DNA of 64,000 bases, from the NCBI GenBank assembly GCA_032622095.1, contig CP136066.1:99535319-99599318 (forward strand), read 5' to 3'. This stretch comes from Siphonodentalium dalli. Its lineage: Eukaryota; Mollusca; Scaphopoda; Gadilida; Siphonodentaliidae. The position numbers were made by a program, and so were the translations under genes. Positions 1 to 11,174 of the stretch are shown one piece after another. The notes under the pieces are model-generated. The model made no database searches. It was not told the DNA's origin and worked only from the letters and a program-made list of their open reading frames with translations. Each line of letters begins with the position of its first letter. Within the stretch, counting starts at the first letter, position 1.

Positions 1-52
1 TAACAAGGAAAAGATCAAACCCGTGAAAACAATATAGATAATAAATTCTGAA
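1..52. repeat. Third fragment of the 9.4/13.8 kb duplicated sequence
   Basis: The first ~50 bases repeat almost exactly the sequence near 9467-9517 and 13932-13982 (shared start TAACAAGGAAAAGAT). The similarity stops abruptly at about 52. It is cut by the window edge, so the length of this copy is unknown. Confidence 0.75.
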
Positions 53-171
53 TGATCTGTCTTGTTCTTTCTCCCATACCCTGCATGGACGGATTTCAAA
101 CCAAATGACCCATGACATTTAACATACCATAAAGAATTTGGAACTCGTGTAGATTAATACTCTCCATCATG

Positions 172-305
172 CATGACCTTGGATATGGGATGAAAAATTC
201 CCACAGAAAGGCCAGATATTTGGGCCGGACACGAGGCTTGAGTGTCCGGACCAAATATCTCGACCCGAGGGTGAGATTGTTCCATCCCATATCCCAGGTC
301 ATGAA
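172..305. repeat. Foldback (imperfect palindrome), ~134 bp
   Basis: The outer arms are CATGACCTTGGATATGGGAT (172-191) and its near complement ending at 305. Inner arms at 213-232 and 241-260 (AGATATTTGGGCCGGACAC and complement) continue the stem. A small foldback transposon or a structured transcript are both possible. No coding potential was recognised. Confidence 0.7.
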
Positions 306-1339
306 TGGTAATTCCTCTCCCAATCCAAGGTCCTCGTTCTAATTTTTTGTTTTATACCAATTTTTGGCACATTCCAGTATGTTCGTAACGGTACATTGGG
401 GGGAATCCGATGCGATATTTGTGATTATTATTGATGCATGATTTCGGTATATACCAAAGGTATAATAATACTATACAAATAAAGCTCGTTACCCGTTATC
501 GACATGGCTTGTGGAAATCGACATGACTATATATACTTCACATCGTTGCACCTGGTATACGCATTCCGAGAAACGCGCGTATTGATATGTGGTCTTTACG
601 AATGGACTAAATGTGTTTGCAATGAGAAATGTTCATATCGGTATCATTAAAAAGGGACAAACAAATGTTAGTTTGACGTGTTCGACAATTTATAGCAACG
701 ATGACAATTTTTCGAACGTGGAACGTTCATTTGAGAAGAGGTTATTGTTTTCATATTTAATGTTTTGCGATGATTAATCGAAACATGTGTTCCCGAAAGC
801 ATTGCTGATCTGAAAAGAGCGTGAGCTTGATATTTCCGTGAACACTATCAGAAGATAAACATTCGCTGACCTAGTCCGGTTATATCTAACTGATTTCAAC
901 TCTGAAGTAGTACCTGCATCTATCACAAACAATGAATGTCCAACAATTTGGGTCCAAGTTGAGTATCAAGTACTCAGGAAAAACCCATGCAACAATATCA
1001 ACGTGTAATCATTATTGCGTTGTTTGAATTGTGTGGCCATATGAGAAATGAAATTTTCGACAACTAGCCAAGCTGCCGCCCCCAACTACCCTTAAATTAC
1101 TGATAGGGCCACATCCTGATATGCATAAAATTTTATTAATTTTCGACTGATGAGTAGATGGGACAAACTGAAGCATATATTAAATAATGACCTTACACAA
1201 CATTGTGCGAAAGTTTGCAACATAGTCAGGAGGTTTTTCGAGTGCAGATTGAACAATACATAAATATTATTATATACTGTATATTAAGTTACGTGACTGA
1301 GTGATGTTATTATTATACAGTTTATATATGTTCATGTAC
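306..1339. other. No gene recognised
   Basis: AT-rich sequence. Only short chance reading frames are present, with no motif, splice pattern or clear repeat that I can support. Confidence 0.5.
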
Positions 1340-1425
1340 CATATTAATATTATATATATGTATGGCAACCTGTCCCAACCCAGGGACGTATTTTGCTTAA
1401 TAAATTCTATTCTATTCTATTCTAT
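1340..1425 (+). repeat. Possible LINE 3' tail ending in (TTCTA)n
   Basis: A short GC-richer stretch (CAACCTGTCCCAACCCAGGG) leads to AATAAATTCTA and about four TTCTA pentamers at 1406-1425. A polyadenylation-like signal followed by a short tandem tail is typical of the 3' end of non-LTR retrotransposons. No reverse transcriptase is seen upstream, so it would be a very short remnant. A plain microsatellite is the alternative. Confidence 0.35.
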
Positions 1426-1916
1426 AACTGAAGCGGCGACTCGTTTAGCCAGTTCATATAGCAGTCTCGTGGTACGTCCCCGCGCTGCGACAGCCTGAAC
1501 AGAACTTGACCTAGACATTCAACAATGAAGACAAAATTCAAAGAAACTTGAGACAGAATATATGAATAAACAGAAAACAAAACTGCATATATCAGAAAAA
1601 AGATAAATCAGATGGAAGAAATGTAATCTGAAACAACGTGGCATGACTCGACCACCCGAGTTGACCCGAGCTAAACCGTATAAGGAAGTAAATAATTGTC
1701 CTCATATCTGATTGAAATTATGAACATTTGCACCCATGCACAGTAGAAATGTAAGCCCACATTAGGAAGCTGTATACCCACAGGAGTTTATCTGTAAGGT
1801 ATATCGATCGAAGTACATCGTTAAGTATTTATGGTCGATATATATGGAGAAATTCACGCGATTTGTCAATCTATACTGATGCTGACAATTGCTACGTTTA
1901 ATGTGATGTTCTACAA

Positions 1917-2308
1917 TAATTATTATACGTCGCGTTCAGATCTTGATTTCCCTGTTGACCTACCCAGGGGAGTATTTGATATTCTCGTTCTATTACATCG
2001 GTATATTTATCAAAACACATCATATTAAGGCACTAATTAATGACACTGGCAGTCGATCCCTAAAAGCTCTACCTTTCATTTTTAATCAAAATAGATGTAT
2101 GCGAGCGATGGATTAATTATTATATATACGTCGCGTTCAGATCTTGATTTCCCTGTTGACCTACCCAGGGGAGTATTTGATATTCTCGTTCTATTACATC
2201 GGTATATTTATCAAAACACGTCATATTAAGGCACTAATTAATGACAGTCGATCCCTAAAAGCTCTACCTTTCATGTTTAATCAAAATAGATGTATGCGAG
2301 CGATGGAT
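1917..2308. repeat. Tandem duplication, two ~195-bp copies
   Basis: Copy one (about 1917-2113) and copy two (about 2116-2308) are nearly identical from TACGTCGCGTTCAGATCTTG through GATGTATGCGAGCGATGGAT. They differ mainly by a six-base gain in the first copy near 2046. The high identity implies a recent duplication. Frames opening across it do not resemble a known protein. Confidence 0.85.
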
Positions 2309-2462
2309 TTCAGCATTCATTTGTTGTTGGGAATTATTTTCGCTAGATTAAAACTCATCTGTCGATATAGTTGTGTGAAGTTAGCCTGAAGTCCGGTAAA
2401 ACAAGTGGAATATTTCACATATACTTGTCAGTTTTTTTTCGCAATAGCTTATGACGATATTC

Positions 2463-2627
2463 TGTTTAGAACATATGCTTCTGAAATCAATTGCATTTTA
2501 CCCCGATTTAAACGCGGGGTAGTTTTCTCATAGAATTTCAAGAATGTTTTGAACATATGCTTCTGAAATCAATTGCATTTTACCCCGATTTGAAAGCGGG
2601 GTAGTTTTCTCATAGAATTTCAATAAT
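2463..2627. repeat. Tandem duplication of an 83-bp unit abutting the GPCR start
   Basis: Two copies (2463-2545 and 2545-2627) share GAACATATGCTTCTGAAATC and TAGTTTTCTCATAGAATTTC. Each has a pyrimidine run ending in CATAG, which looks like a 3' splice site, followed by an AATG. In the second copy that ATG is the likely GPCR start (2626). In the first copy the equivalent ATG (about 2543) leads to no long frame. Confidence 0.8.
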
Positions 2628-3825
2628 GTGTCATTCGGATTATGACTATTATGAGTATTATGACTATTATGACTATTATGAAGACGAGAACTCCACTGAA
2701 TGGGATTATGAAACCGATAACGCCACTGGATGGGATGAGGAATGGATTCCGTGGAATTTGCTCTCATCAGACCACAATGAAACTAATGTTACTCATCAAG
2801 TCTTCGGTGACTATAGAATTGGAAATTGGATTTATATTGTCATCCCACCAATCATCCTCCTTTTTGGTATGGTCGGTAACATTCTTTCTGTTATCGTTCT
2901 CGGTTTCAGTCGCGGGAATATGAGTCGAGGAACAATGCCCATCTATCTCATAACACTAGCTATTGCTGACACAACCTTGCTGATTGTTGGTTTGCTGCGA
3001 CTGTGGATTATTGCTGTGTTTCATTCCGACATCAGAACCAAATCGAGTCTTGCATGCAAAACGCTAACCTTCTTAACACACGCGCTCATCTACTTCTCTA
3101 GTTGGGTAATAGTTGCTATAACAACGGAGAGAACCATTGTAATTATTTTCCCACATGGATGGAAATGCACGCGAAAGAAGGCCAAGTTGACATTAATGTT
3201 TCTCGGAGTATTCATGTGTGGAATTAGTGCCCATATTCTATATGGATACACTCTAATGGAAGATAGCTGTCGCTTTAATTATTCGTTGGACTACGATACA
3301 TTCTATATGCATGCTTGGTTATGGATCAATCTAATAATACAATCTATCGCCCCATCAACTGTTCTTATTGCTGCCAACGCCGCCATTATATGGAAAATAA
3401 AAAAGAACAACAGAAATTTATCGGAGTTCGTGTCGAAAACACGAGGGCACGGCAAAGGAACTGACAGTTCATCTTCAGAACCTACAAGGTTGTTGATCGT
3501 GCTGAGTATAACCTATCTGATAACCACATTGCCTAAATGTATTTCTATGATACTTAGGGATTACTTGGAGCCGTTCACCGATTGTGTGACTGAAGAAAAG
3601 TTTATGATAGCTCTCGATATCACAACAATGTTGATGTATTGTAATAACGCTGTCAATTTCTATTTGTACTGTTTGAGTGGACCGGCATTTAGACGTCAGC
3701 TTTTGCAGTTAATGCACTCGTGTGCCTCGCGCGGCAGTAGATACAGAGTGCCCGACGGTTCACAGGCTACAAGCCCAAAACCCAGAACTCAGGTTAGCGT
3801 CGTCGAATTTCAGCAAACAAAATAA
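2626..3825 (+). CDS. Class A (rhodopsin-type) GPCR, peptide-receptor-like, single exon
   Basis: A 399-residue seven-helix receptor in one uninterrupted frame. The N-terminus (5-40) is dominated by Tyr, Asp and Glu in DYY/EYY repeats and carries N-glycosylation sites at N22, N32, N51 and N54. TM1 (68-93) has GN at 84-85. TM2 has LAIAD with D115. C144 and C215 should form the usual disulfide. The (D/E)RY box is ERT (168-170). TM6 ends TTLP (300-303) instead of CWxP. The NPxxY site is NFYLY (344-348), followed by an FRRQL helix 8. The tail has Ser/Thr and SPKP. These variants match the expanded peptide (FMRFamide/TRH-receptor-like) receptors of lophotrochozoans as I know them; the ligand is unknown. 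An acceptor-like CATAG just upstream suggests a non-coding 5' exon. AATAAA overlaps the stop. Confidence 0.92.
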   Translation: MCHSDYDYYEYYDYYDYYEDENSTEWDYETDNATGWDEEWIPWNLLSSDHNETNVTHQVFGDYRIGNWIYIVIPPIILLFGMVGNILSVIVLGFSRGNMSRGTMPIYLITLAIADTTLLIVGLLRLWIIAVFHSDIRTKSSLACKTLTFLTHALIYFSSWVIVAITTERTIVIIFPHGWKCTRKKAKLTLMFLGVFMCGISAHILYGYTLMEDSCRFNYSLDYDTFYMHAWLWINLIIQSIAPSTVLIAANAAIIWKIKKNNRNLSEFVSKTRGHGKGTDSSSSEPTRLLIVLSITYLITTLPKCISMILRDYLEPFTDCVTEEKFMIALDITTMLMYCNNAVNFYLYCLSGPAFRRQLLQLMHSCASRGSRYRVPDGSQATSPKPRTQVSVVEFQQTK

Positions 3826-3873
3826 ACAGATACCGTTTTGCGACTGTGTTGAAATTAATCTTCCATGGTGTAG

Positions 3874-3935
3874 AGTAATGCCCTAAATAATCGACTCTTC
3901 CTGTGGTTAAGGAGTCGATTATTTAGGGCATTACT
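3874..3935. repeat. Perfect 24-bp inverted repeat (hairpin) after the GPCR
   Basis: AGTAATGCCCTAAATAATCG at 3874 begins an arm that runs to 3897 and is exactly complementary to 3912-3935, with a 14-base loop. It lies ~50 bases after the GPCR stop, so it could sit in the 3' UTR, or be a minimal foldback transposon. Confidence 0.85.
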
Positions 3936-4016
3936 GTAGTTATAAGCAATCAGCGTCTTTTTTGTTGCATCGAATCGGCGTATAAACTTACAAGTGACCG
4001 AGCGGCATCAACGTTT

Positions 4017-4135
4017 AGGGGAAACAACCAAACATGTGGTGAGAAACGACCAAACATGTTGTGCAAACAACCAATCGTTTGGTGCGAGTTGTTTCGCACC
4101 ACATGCTTGGTCATCTCACACCAAACGGTTGGAGT
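4017..4135. repeat. Cluster of short direct and inverted CCAAACATGTGGTG-like motifs
   Basis: Related words (ACCAAACATGTGGTG, ACCAAACATGTTGTG, CCAATCGTTTGGTGCG, GCACCACATGCTTGG, CACACCAAACGGTTGG) recur on both strands within 120 bases. The segment could fold in several ways. It may be a decayed foldback element. Confidence 0.55.
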
Positions 4136-5187
4136 ATCGATATGCATGTTAACTATAGGCTATTAACTCGAATATTTACATTCCGTTCATGGATGTATGG
4201 ACCGGTCGCCGGCGGTGGTCTGGGACTCCGCATGTACTGGACATTTGTCCATGCTTGCATGCTTGCATGGGAAGTCCGGGGATATCGGCCGACCTCATGT
4301 TTCGCACTTTTATGGGGAATGCTAATAATCAGTGTTATATCCATATATATATATATTAATGCATATTATTTAATATATATGTTATTTAGTTATAGCTATT
4401 ATACTGTTTATACTCCAAGTCGATAGCTAATTTGTCCACAAGTACCGACGCATGCAATTGTTTATATTTGAACCGACCCCCACCTTTTTATGTTGTTCTA
4501 TAAGTGAATATACATGTGATAATTATCCTTAAAATTTCGATGTAATTATTAAATGACTGTTTAATTAAATGGGAACCAATTGTCGGTGTGTACTTACTTT
4601 ATATCATACGATGTATGATTTATGAGAAATAAACTATTGCTATTGTTAAGAAACAACCAGATGATACGAAACGTTGTCGTTCGAAACATCCGGGTGATTT
4701 TTGATACCAAATACAAGCTACAAGCAAAACAATTGAAAATTTAGTTATTAAATATGATAAATACTCATCATATTCCAGTAGTTCCTTGTCAGCAGTGTTC
4801 TAAACGCCGCACGTCGGATTGCGGTTGGAGAAACCCAACGCAAATAGGTGATTTAGTTCCCAAATTGAATCATAGCTATATAATGTTTTTCCAACAAGAA
4901 AGTGTGGATAAACTGAAGACAATAATATTGTTCTAGCCATATTACAACCGAATCAATTCGACTCTTGCTAGATGAACATTCCTCTTTTTAGCGTAAATCC
5001 CGATTTCAAAGGTGACCTGTCCATTGCGATAGGTCATCGTCCAGAATTGAAAACCCAAATCACTATATCCATCGAAAATTCTCAAAAACAAAATATAGCC
5101 TTGGCACAACTTCATGGTATTATATGATTGTTCAGTTCAGTGCACCAATGGCGTGTTAGCGTTTCTGAATTGCCAAAATTGTCGCCT
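4136..5187. other. No gene recognised
   Basis: AT-rich sequence with TATATA tracts near 4350. A possible retroelement-type tail (GAGAAATAAACTATTGC) lies near 4622. Nothing coding is supported. Confidence 0.45.
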
Positions 5188-5402
5188 TTAACCCTTTTAG
5201 TGCCATGTCCGATTTTTGTATCAACCCATATTTCCTTGATCATTTTTTTAATTTATTGATTATAATAATGTGATCCATTAATGGAAAGAGCTCTAAGAGC
5301 TCTTTCCATCAATGTATCACATTATTATAATCAATAAATTTGAAAGATGATCAAGGAAATATGGGTTGATACAAAAATCGGACTTGGCACTGAAAGGGTT
5401 AA
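5188..5402. mobile_element. TTAA-flanked foldback MITE, 215 bp (TTAACCCTTT termini)
   Basis: The segment is a near-complete palindrome. TTAACCCTTTTAGTGCCA at 5188 is mirrored by TGGCACTGAAAGGGTTAA ending at 5402, and the arms meet at an AGAGCTCT centre near 5295. Both ends carry TTAA, the target-site duplication known for piggyBac and Kolobok superfamilies. No protein is encoded. The terminal decamer is shared with the element at 57656-57878, but the interiors differ. Confidence 0.8.
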
Positions 5403-8400
5403 CAAAACAAATGCTAAACGCGTCTATTTGTTTATGTCTATCTGATTTGTAAGTGAATTGTTTTACCTCACTGTATTGCATGGGATATAATTCTGTCGCA
5501 CTGCCTCCGTTTAATAGCTACACATAGCGATATCAATAATTCCAAATGTCAGTATTCGTCAATATGCACGGATGATTTGAGTTCTGTAACTTGTGATATC
5601 ATTTCAGTATAAGATAGCACTATCACAAATGTCGAATTAAGCGTGGGTTGCGTTTCCTTTTAAGTTTGGCTATGAATTCTGTGAATTTCAAGTGTGCAAA
5701 TTATGCAGCATATTTTGTGCGAAAACGGAAATAACTGGGGATGACTCAACCGCTGCAGATATAACAAATAATATCATGCGAACTGCCGATTGGTTCAAGT
5801 AGATGTCTTGCATATATTTTGCTTGGTCAATTATTGGCTTTTCCAAAGACATTACACAAACGTCTTGTCCATACACTAATGTTGATCCATTCGCATCCTG
5901 CCGGGTGATGCCACGTCGCTAGACAGTATGCATATAATATACACTATTGTTGATACATTCGCATCCTGCCAAAATATTCCACGATTGACCCATTGTTAGC
6001 GCACGGGTGAATTTAATATCACGTGACAAATCATAACGGGATCGCTATAACCTATACGACGTCCTTGGGCCTGTACTATATATTTCCAATAGCCGTGTTT
6101 GAGCACGTTGACAACGTGTCGAATACTATGGATACGGTAATTTACAAGTGTGTGCGATTCCCTGTCATTTACAAGAACAGACAAAATGGCAGTACTATGG
6201 ATCTCCGTTTGCTGCGCATGGAGGCGAACGCTTGTTAATGGGTAAAGGGAACTTACTCTAATATTATACATTAATGGATATAGTAATGCCTATATATATT
6301 TGAGTCAGTTGGCGAGTGGTTTAGTTGATGTATAAAGTCAATGTTATGATAGGCAATGGGGAACATGAAAACTACTTGCGAGCACCATAATCCCAATGGC
6401 ACAAGCATCGCGAAAATACACAAACGCTTACAACATTTTACGCTGAACACGAGTACAAAATATCATAAGCGAAAACGCTCTTTATAAGAGATAGATGTTT
6501 TATTGACCTACATCATAGAAGACAATATATATATATAGCTTTTAATTGACTTTCCTTGTATTTACATGGTTCATAGTCAAATATATTTAACGATGTATGT
6601 ACGAACACAAAGGGATAGAGACAGATAGAGTGATCACAAATAAACCCCATCGACAGAAAAACCTACACATGGTGATTATATAGTGTCAGATTGAGCAGGG
6701 AATTTTTTTAACTGGATGTCGTATACATACGCTTTCGATACATGTACAATGTAATTGAAAACAAAATGAATTGCCGGAGATAATAGACTGATAAAAATAT
6801 TTCCAAGTTAAAAGGGTGAAAATATATATTTCAAGTATATTTTCCAAAGGGTCGGTGTAACTTTTTGTTTAAGGAGAAACTTAGATTTAACAACCAAAAT
6901 TACACTGAATGTAGGAAAACACCATACTAGTGGTATAAAGTATAATTTGCTGGAAAATTTAGCCATTGTAATGATTACAACCTATTCTCCTGTCTTAATT
7001 TTCAAATTCAGTGCCATTTTCTACCATGAAATGGCGGTAACGTTCACGTATAAGGTCTCCGCTGCCCGAGTGCACCTCCTTCCTGAACCAGATATTATTT
7101 CCGAGTCCGAAAAACTATATTTTCACCCCATTCGGTTGAAAATCTGCAATGGTTACTCAAGATTTCCAACTGTTAGAAATCCCCAACCCAACAACTCCAA
7201 CCGATTGAAACTTCTCAACTAATTGCCATTTAACTCCATAAATCAATTATCACGAACTTTGGGACGAAGATTATGGTGATGTGCCAACACCCATCGACAC
7301 GTCCCTTCATGAAATTCCCAATTGTTGAGTATTTTGGTGAGAATCGCCCCTGTCACAACATAATTTATGTGGAAACCCTTATTTATCAAAGCTAATTTGT
7401 CTCTGTTTATGAACCCCATCTCAAAATATATCTATCTACGCCCATGCGTAATTTGAACCCATCATCCCAATATGACTACGATTTTATTGACCCCGTGAAA
7501 CTTCGCACGTCGACAACGGGTTAATGCATGAGTGCGCAATACACCAAGCGATAATCCGACATATCGACATTCGCACGCGTTTCATTGCGGTGACAACCAC
7601 TAACTCAACCTCGTATACTTGTAATTTTAACACCGTGTTCAACCCGATTTGTGTTAACTATGGAACTCCCTAAGTTGGTAATTTATCAACCCGTCAAGCG
7701 AGTTCTTGTTTTTCCCCCAAGATAGACAATTCGAGTACTATATAATAACAAAAAGATGCAGCGTTTGGGACACTCCATTCACCCAAAAAACAGAGCAGCT
7801 TGCTGCTGAAATGAATCCCAGTTACAGAATGGCTCTCCGAGAATGGTATACAAGTCAGTTCACAACGACGTATGGTGTGAAAAAGGGTAATCGCCTATTG
7901 TTAAATTCCAATATACAATGCAAGGAATTTACAAGAATACAATTGCTCGAGTACCATAGAACACAAGTCTCGCTTTACAAGACTAGGACATTATCGAGGA
8001 ACGCTGTCTACGTGTTCAAACACGGCTATTGGAAATCTATAGTACATGGCCCTGGCGTGTGCACGCACACCACATACGTGATCGCTGAAAGCATGTGAGA
8101 AACACCTCTCTGAGGATATACAGGCATTGTTTGATTTTGTTTTGCCAACATGCGATGCGACGGAACCAGTCCGCCTATAAATGTATACGAAAAGTATTTA
8201 ATTCTTTACTATCGACCCCTTACTGATTGCATATAGCACATGAACACTCTACACTAACCGATAAGTATATACATATATAAAATAATATATTTTTTAGCCA
8301 GAGCGTTCTAATGGTATATCATTATAAGAAATATATATATATTGCTCTCGCTTCCAATAACTGGGACAGAAATTCTACTATTTTTAGAACACTACAAATA

Positions 8401-9353
8401 CTGATTGAAGACAGAGCTGTTAAACTATATATTTGATCCACGTACATGACTATATTCTAGGGATTATCTGTGTTAGCCATTTTCTAAGAAGGGCATATTA
8501 AACCGATTCCGTTGCTTCGTATAGGGCGAATACATGATAATAAATGCCGATGTTAATGGCGAGAATTGGTTGTGTTTCTTGTATATATATGTAATCTGCT
8601 TGATCACTTGTAAATATTAATTTCACATGTATGCTTTTTTTGATATTTTATCTCAAATACTGTATAATATGTACGGTTTTTATTGAGATTAAACAAATTC
8701 ATAGATTGTATGTATAACACACTATTGTATGTCATGTTGATGTTAAAACCACAACAGTGGACTGATACAATGTAGCAATAAGAACCATTATTGCCTCTCA
8801 CATATTCATGACCGCGAATTGAAACAATCAGGCATTGCGCACTGAACCATGCATTTCTGGTGAGAAAATATATATCATGACTTGTGAGTCAATTCAGTCA
8901 CACTCCCAGTTTGGTGACGATCAAGTAAACCTAACTTGAATTACCCACAAGCCAAATGGAAATATAAACAAACCGAAATGGAGTTATCAACAAACCTAGA
9001 CATTTAGAGGTTTAAAAAGTTGAGTGCCCACACTTATCTTTGCGTCATTACAGGCGAGACCGAATTACTCTGGGAAATTGGATGGCTGAAACTCAACATC
9101 GAGTTTGGCTGTATTGCGTGGTAGTAAAAATACACACCAAATTTAGTTTCCTTTGGTTTATAGGAAATAACATCAACGAATTTAATGGAAACAAAACTCA
9201 ATAACACATGGCAATACAGACGGACGGAAAGGCCGCTAACATAATCGCTTCAGTTTTAAAACGACCCAACGAAGTTAGAGAAGTTTTAGCAGGACCAGTT
9301 CACAACGATTGGATAACACTGTTACGGTTATACGACGTCCCAAAGCATCATCT
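5403..9353. other. Gene-poor interval with weak repeats
   Basis: No convincing gene. A direct repeat TTCGCATCCTGCC occurs near 5890 and 5961. About 50 bases near 6070-6117 (TTCCAATAGCCGTGTTTGAG) recur inverted near 8005-8055, which may mark the ends of a decayed element. Near 7080-7330 several TTTCCAACTGTT-like words appear, similar to ones at 19.6-20.1 kb and 22.8-23.5 kb. The longest frame (7706-8098, 130 codons) has no recognisable domain and overlaps the inverted repeat, so I do not call it. Confidence 0.5.
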
Positions 9354-11174
9354 ATTAAATAAGGGAGTTTGCTTCTTTATACCACTTCTAAAGCAGTGCT
9401 TCAAGAAATAGAGACTGTATGTGGTAATTATTTTATTAACGTGTTAGAAAGTGAAAGTAATAATGTAACAAGGAAAAGATCAAACCCGTGAAAAACAATA
9501 TAGATAATAAATTCTGAAATGCATTGTATGTGCAATATATTCACATCGATCATAATACTGTCACATTAGTGTATCAACAAAAAAAACCCTCTGAAATGGA
9601 TTTACACAATACATGTATATCACAACACTGGCATAAAGATGCATGTATGGTTCAGTACTTTTTTTTCTTGCATAACCTGTTTTGCTGGTTTAGCTTCTGG
9701 AGTACAACATAACACTTTTGCAACGCAAATTGCAGCTTTACTCTGCATGTAAAATGTCTTATATAGACTTTTATCACACATGAAACCGCTATTATATCAT
9801 TTTTAAAAAGCCATTACATATTTCCATGAATAAGCGCGTGATGCATATAACTTGGCAGCGCGCCAACACAATTACCGTGCCGCATCATTACATTGATCCA
9901 GATCGATTAATATAATTTCGAAAAGCCTCTCACACGACACCAACACCAGCCAATGCAAACTGATTGCTTTGTTCATTCAAGGTAAATTATTTTCCAACTT
10001 TGTTGCACTAACCAAAATAGACTCAAAACAAAGAAGCAATTGGTGGAACATATTTTTCCGTTGTCAGCACCAGAGCGCAATACTGTCGTATACGAATGTG
10101 AAGCGTTTCAGTTAACGCTATAAACGTATGCATTTTGCAACTTCTGTTAAGGATTTTGATTTGTTGAAAAGGCATAAAGCTTTAGTTTTGTTCACATGAT
10201 ATACAGGTTTTCAACTCTTTATGTTGTGATACAAATTATACGAAACTCGTTTGATAAATTTGATTCACAACTCGTCTACTACTCGTTGTGAATAAAAGTC
10301 AGAAAACTCGATCGTTTCATAAAATCTTATATCCCAACATATCTCGTTGGAGATCCTATCTATTCATACAAGTCATTACCAAAAGTTATTGAGTTATTCT
10401 TTATAATAACAATATAACATTATCTGATATGTATTATATTCATATGTGTAATTTACCTTGATTTCGCGAGTAATTATAAACGCTGAGTTATGTATTCATG
10501 CGCGCTATCGAAATGTATGAGTCATGGGTATAATGGCAGTATTATTGGATTTTTTGGTAAATAATATGTTTATAGTAAGTATAGTAGAATATAATATACA
10601 GAATAACCACTTGATTGAACCGGTGACGTGAACTAATTCATTCGAGGCAGGGACTATTTTGTAAAACACACGATCGCAATGAATCATTTCATGTTACCAG
10701 TTCAATCAGGCGATTACACTATATGTAAACGTCTAGTGTATATGTCACGATTGTTCGATAACATTTCTTTCACGGAATAACAAAAATGATGTTGAATAAG
10801 ATTGCTCGCTGTTGTTGTAACCAAAGACCTTGAACCCTGGCAAACATTTAAACGTCTAATAAGGTAGAACATGTAACTATGTATTTGCAAATATCAGCAT
10901 ATACGATAATGTCACGAAATCTTGAATAATCTTTAACTGTGCAATATAGGATAGTAGTAGAATTCCTTATTTGGGAATATCTGTCTACACTGTCGTGGAA
11001 ACCTGGCTGATCTTCAAATGCCCAAATAGGGTAGTACATGCATTCTATACATTTGGAAGTATCAGCATTCAATAATGCCATGGAACCTTGAATAATCTTT
11101 TATTCAACTTTTAGATTCAAGATTACATATGTTCATCTTCTGGCGGTAGTTTATCTATCATATTTTTGAAGGCA
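9354..11174. repeat. Left copy of a 1.4-1.8 kb direct duplication flanking a LINE
   Basis: From ATTAAATAAGGGAGTTTGC to TTTTTGAAGGCA this segment matches 13820-15207. The right copy lacks about 330 bases corresponding to 10080-10403 and about 110 bases corresponding to 10812-10921; elsewhere there are scattered substitutions and small indels. The left copy ends exactly where the LINE begins. Confidence 0.85.

Noticed and set aside
7706-8098. 130-codon open frame on plus
   Set aside because: No recognised family; it ends in a ~50-base segment that recurs inverted at 6.1 kb, so it is probably repeat-derived.
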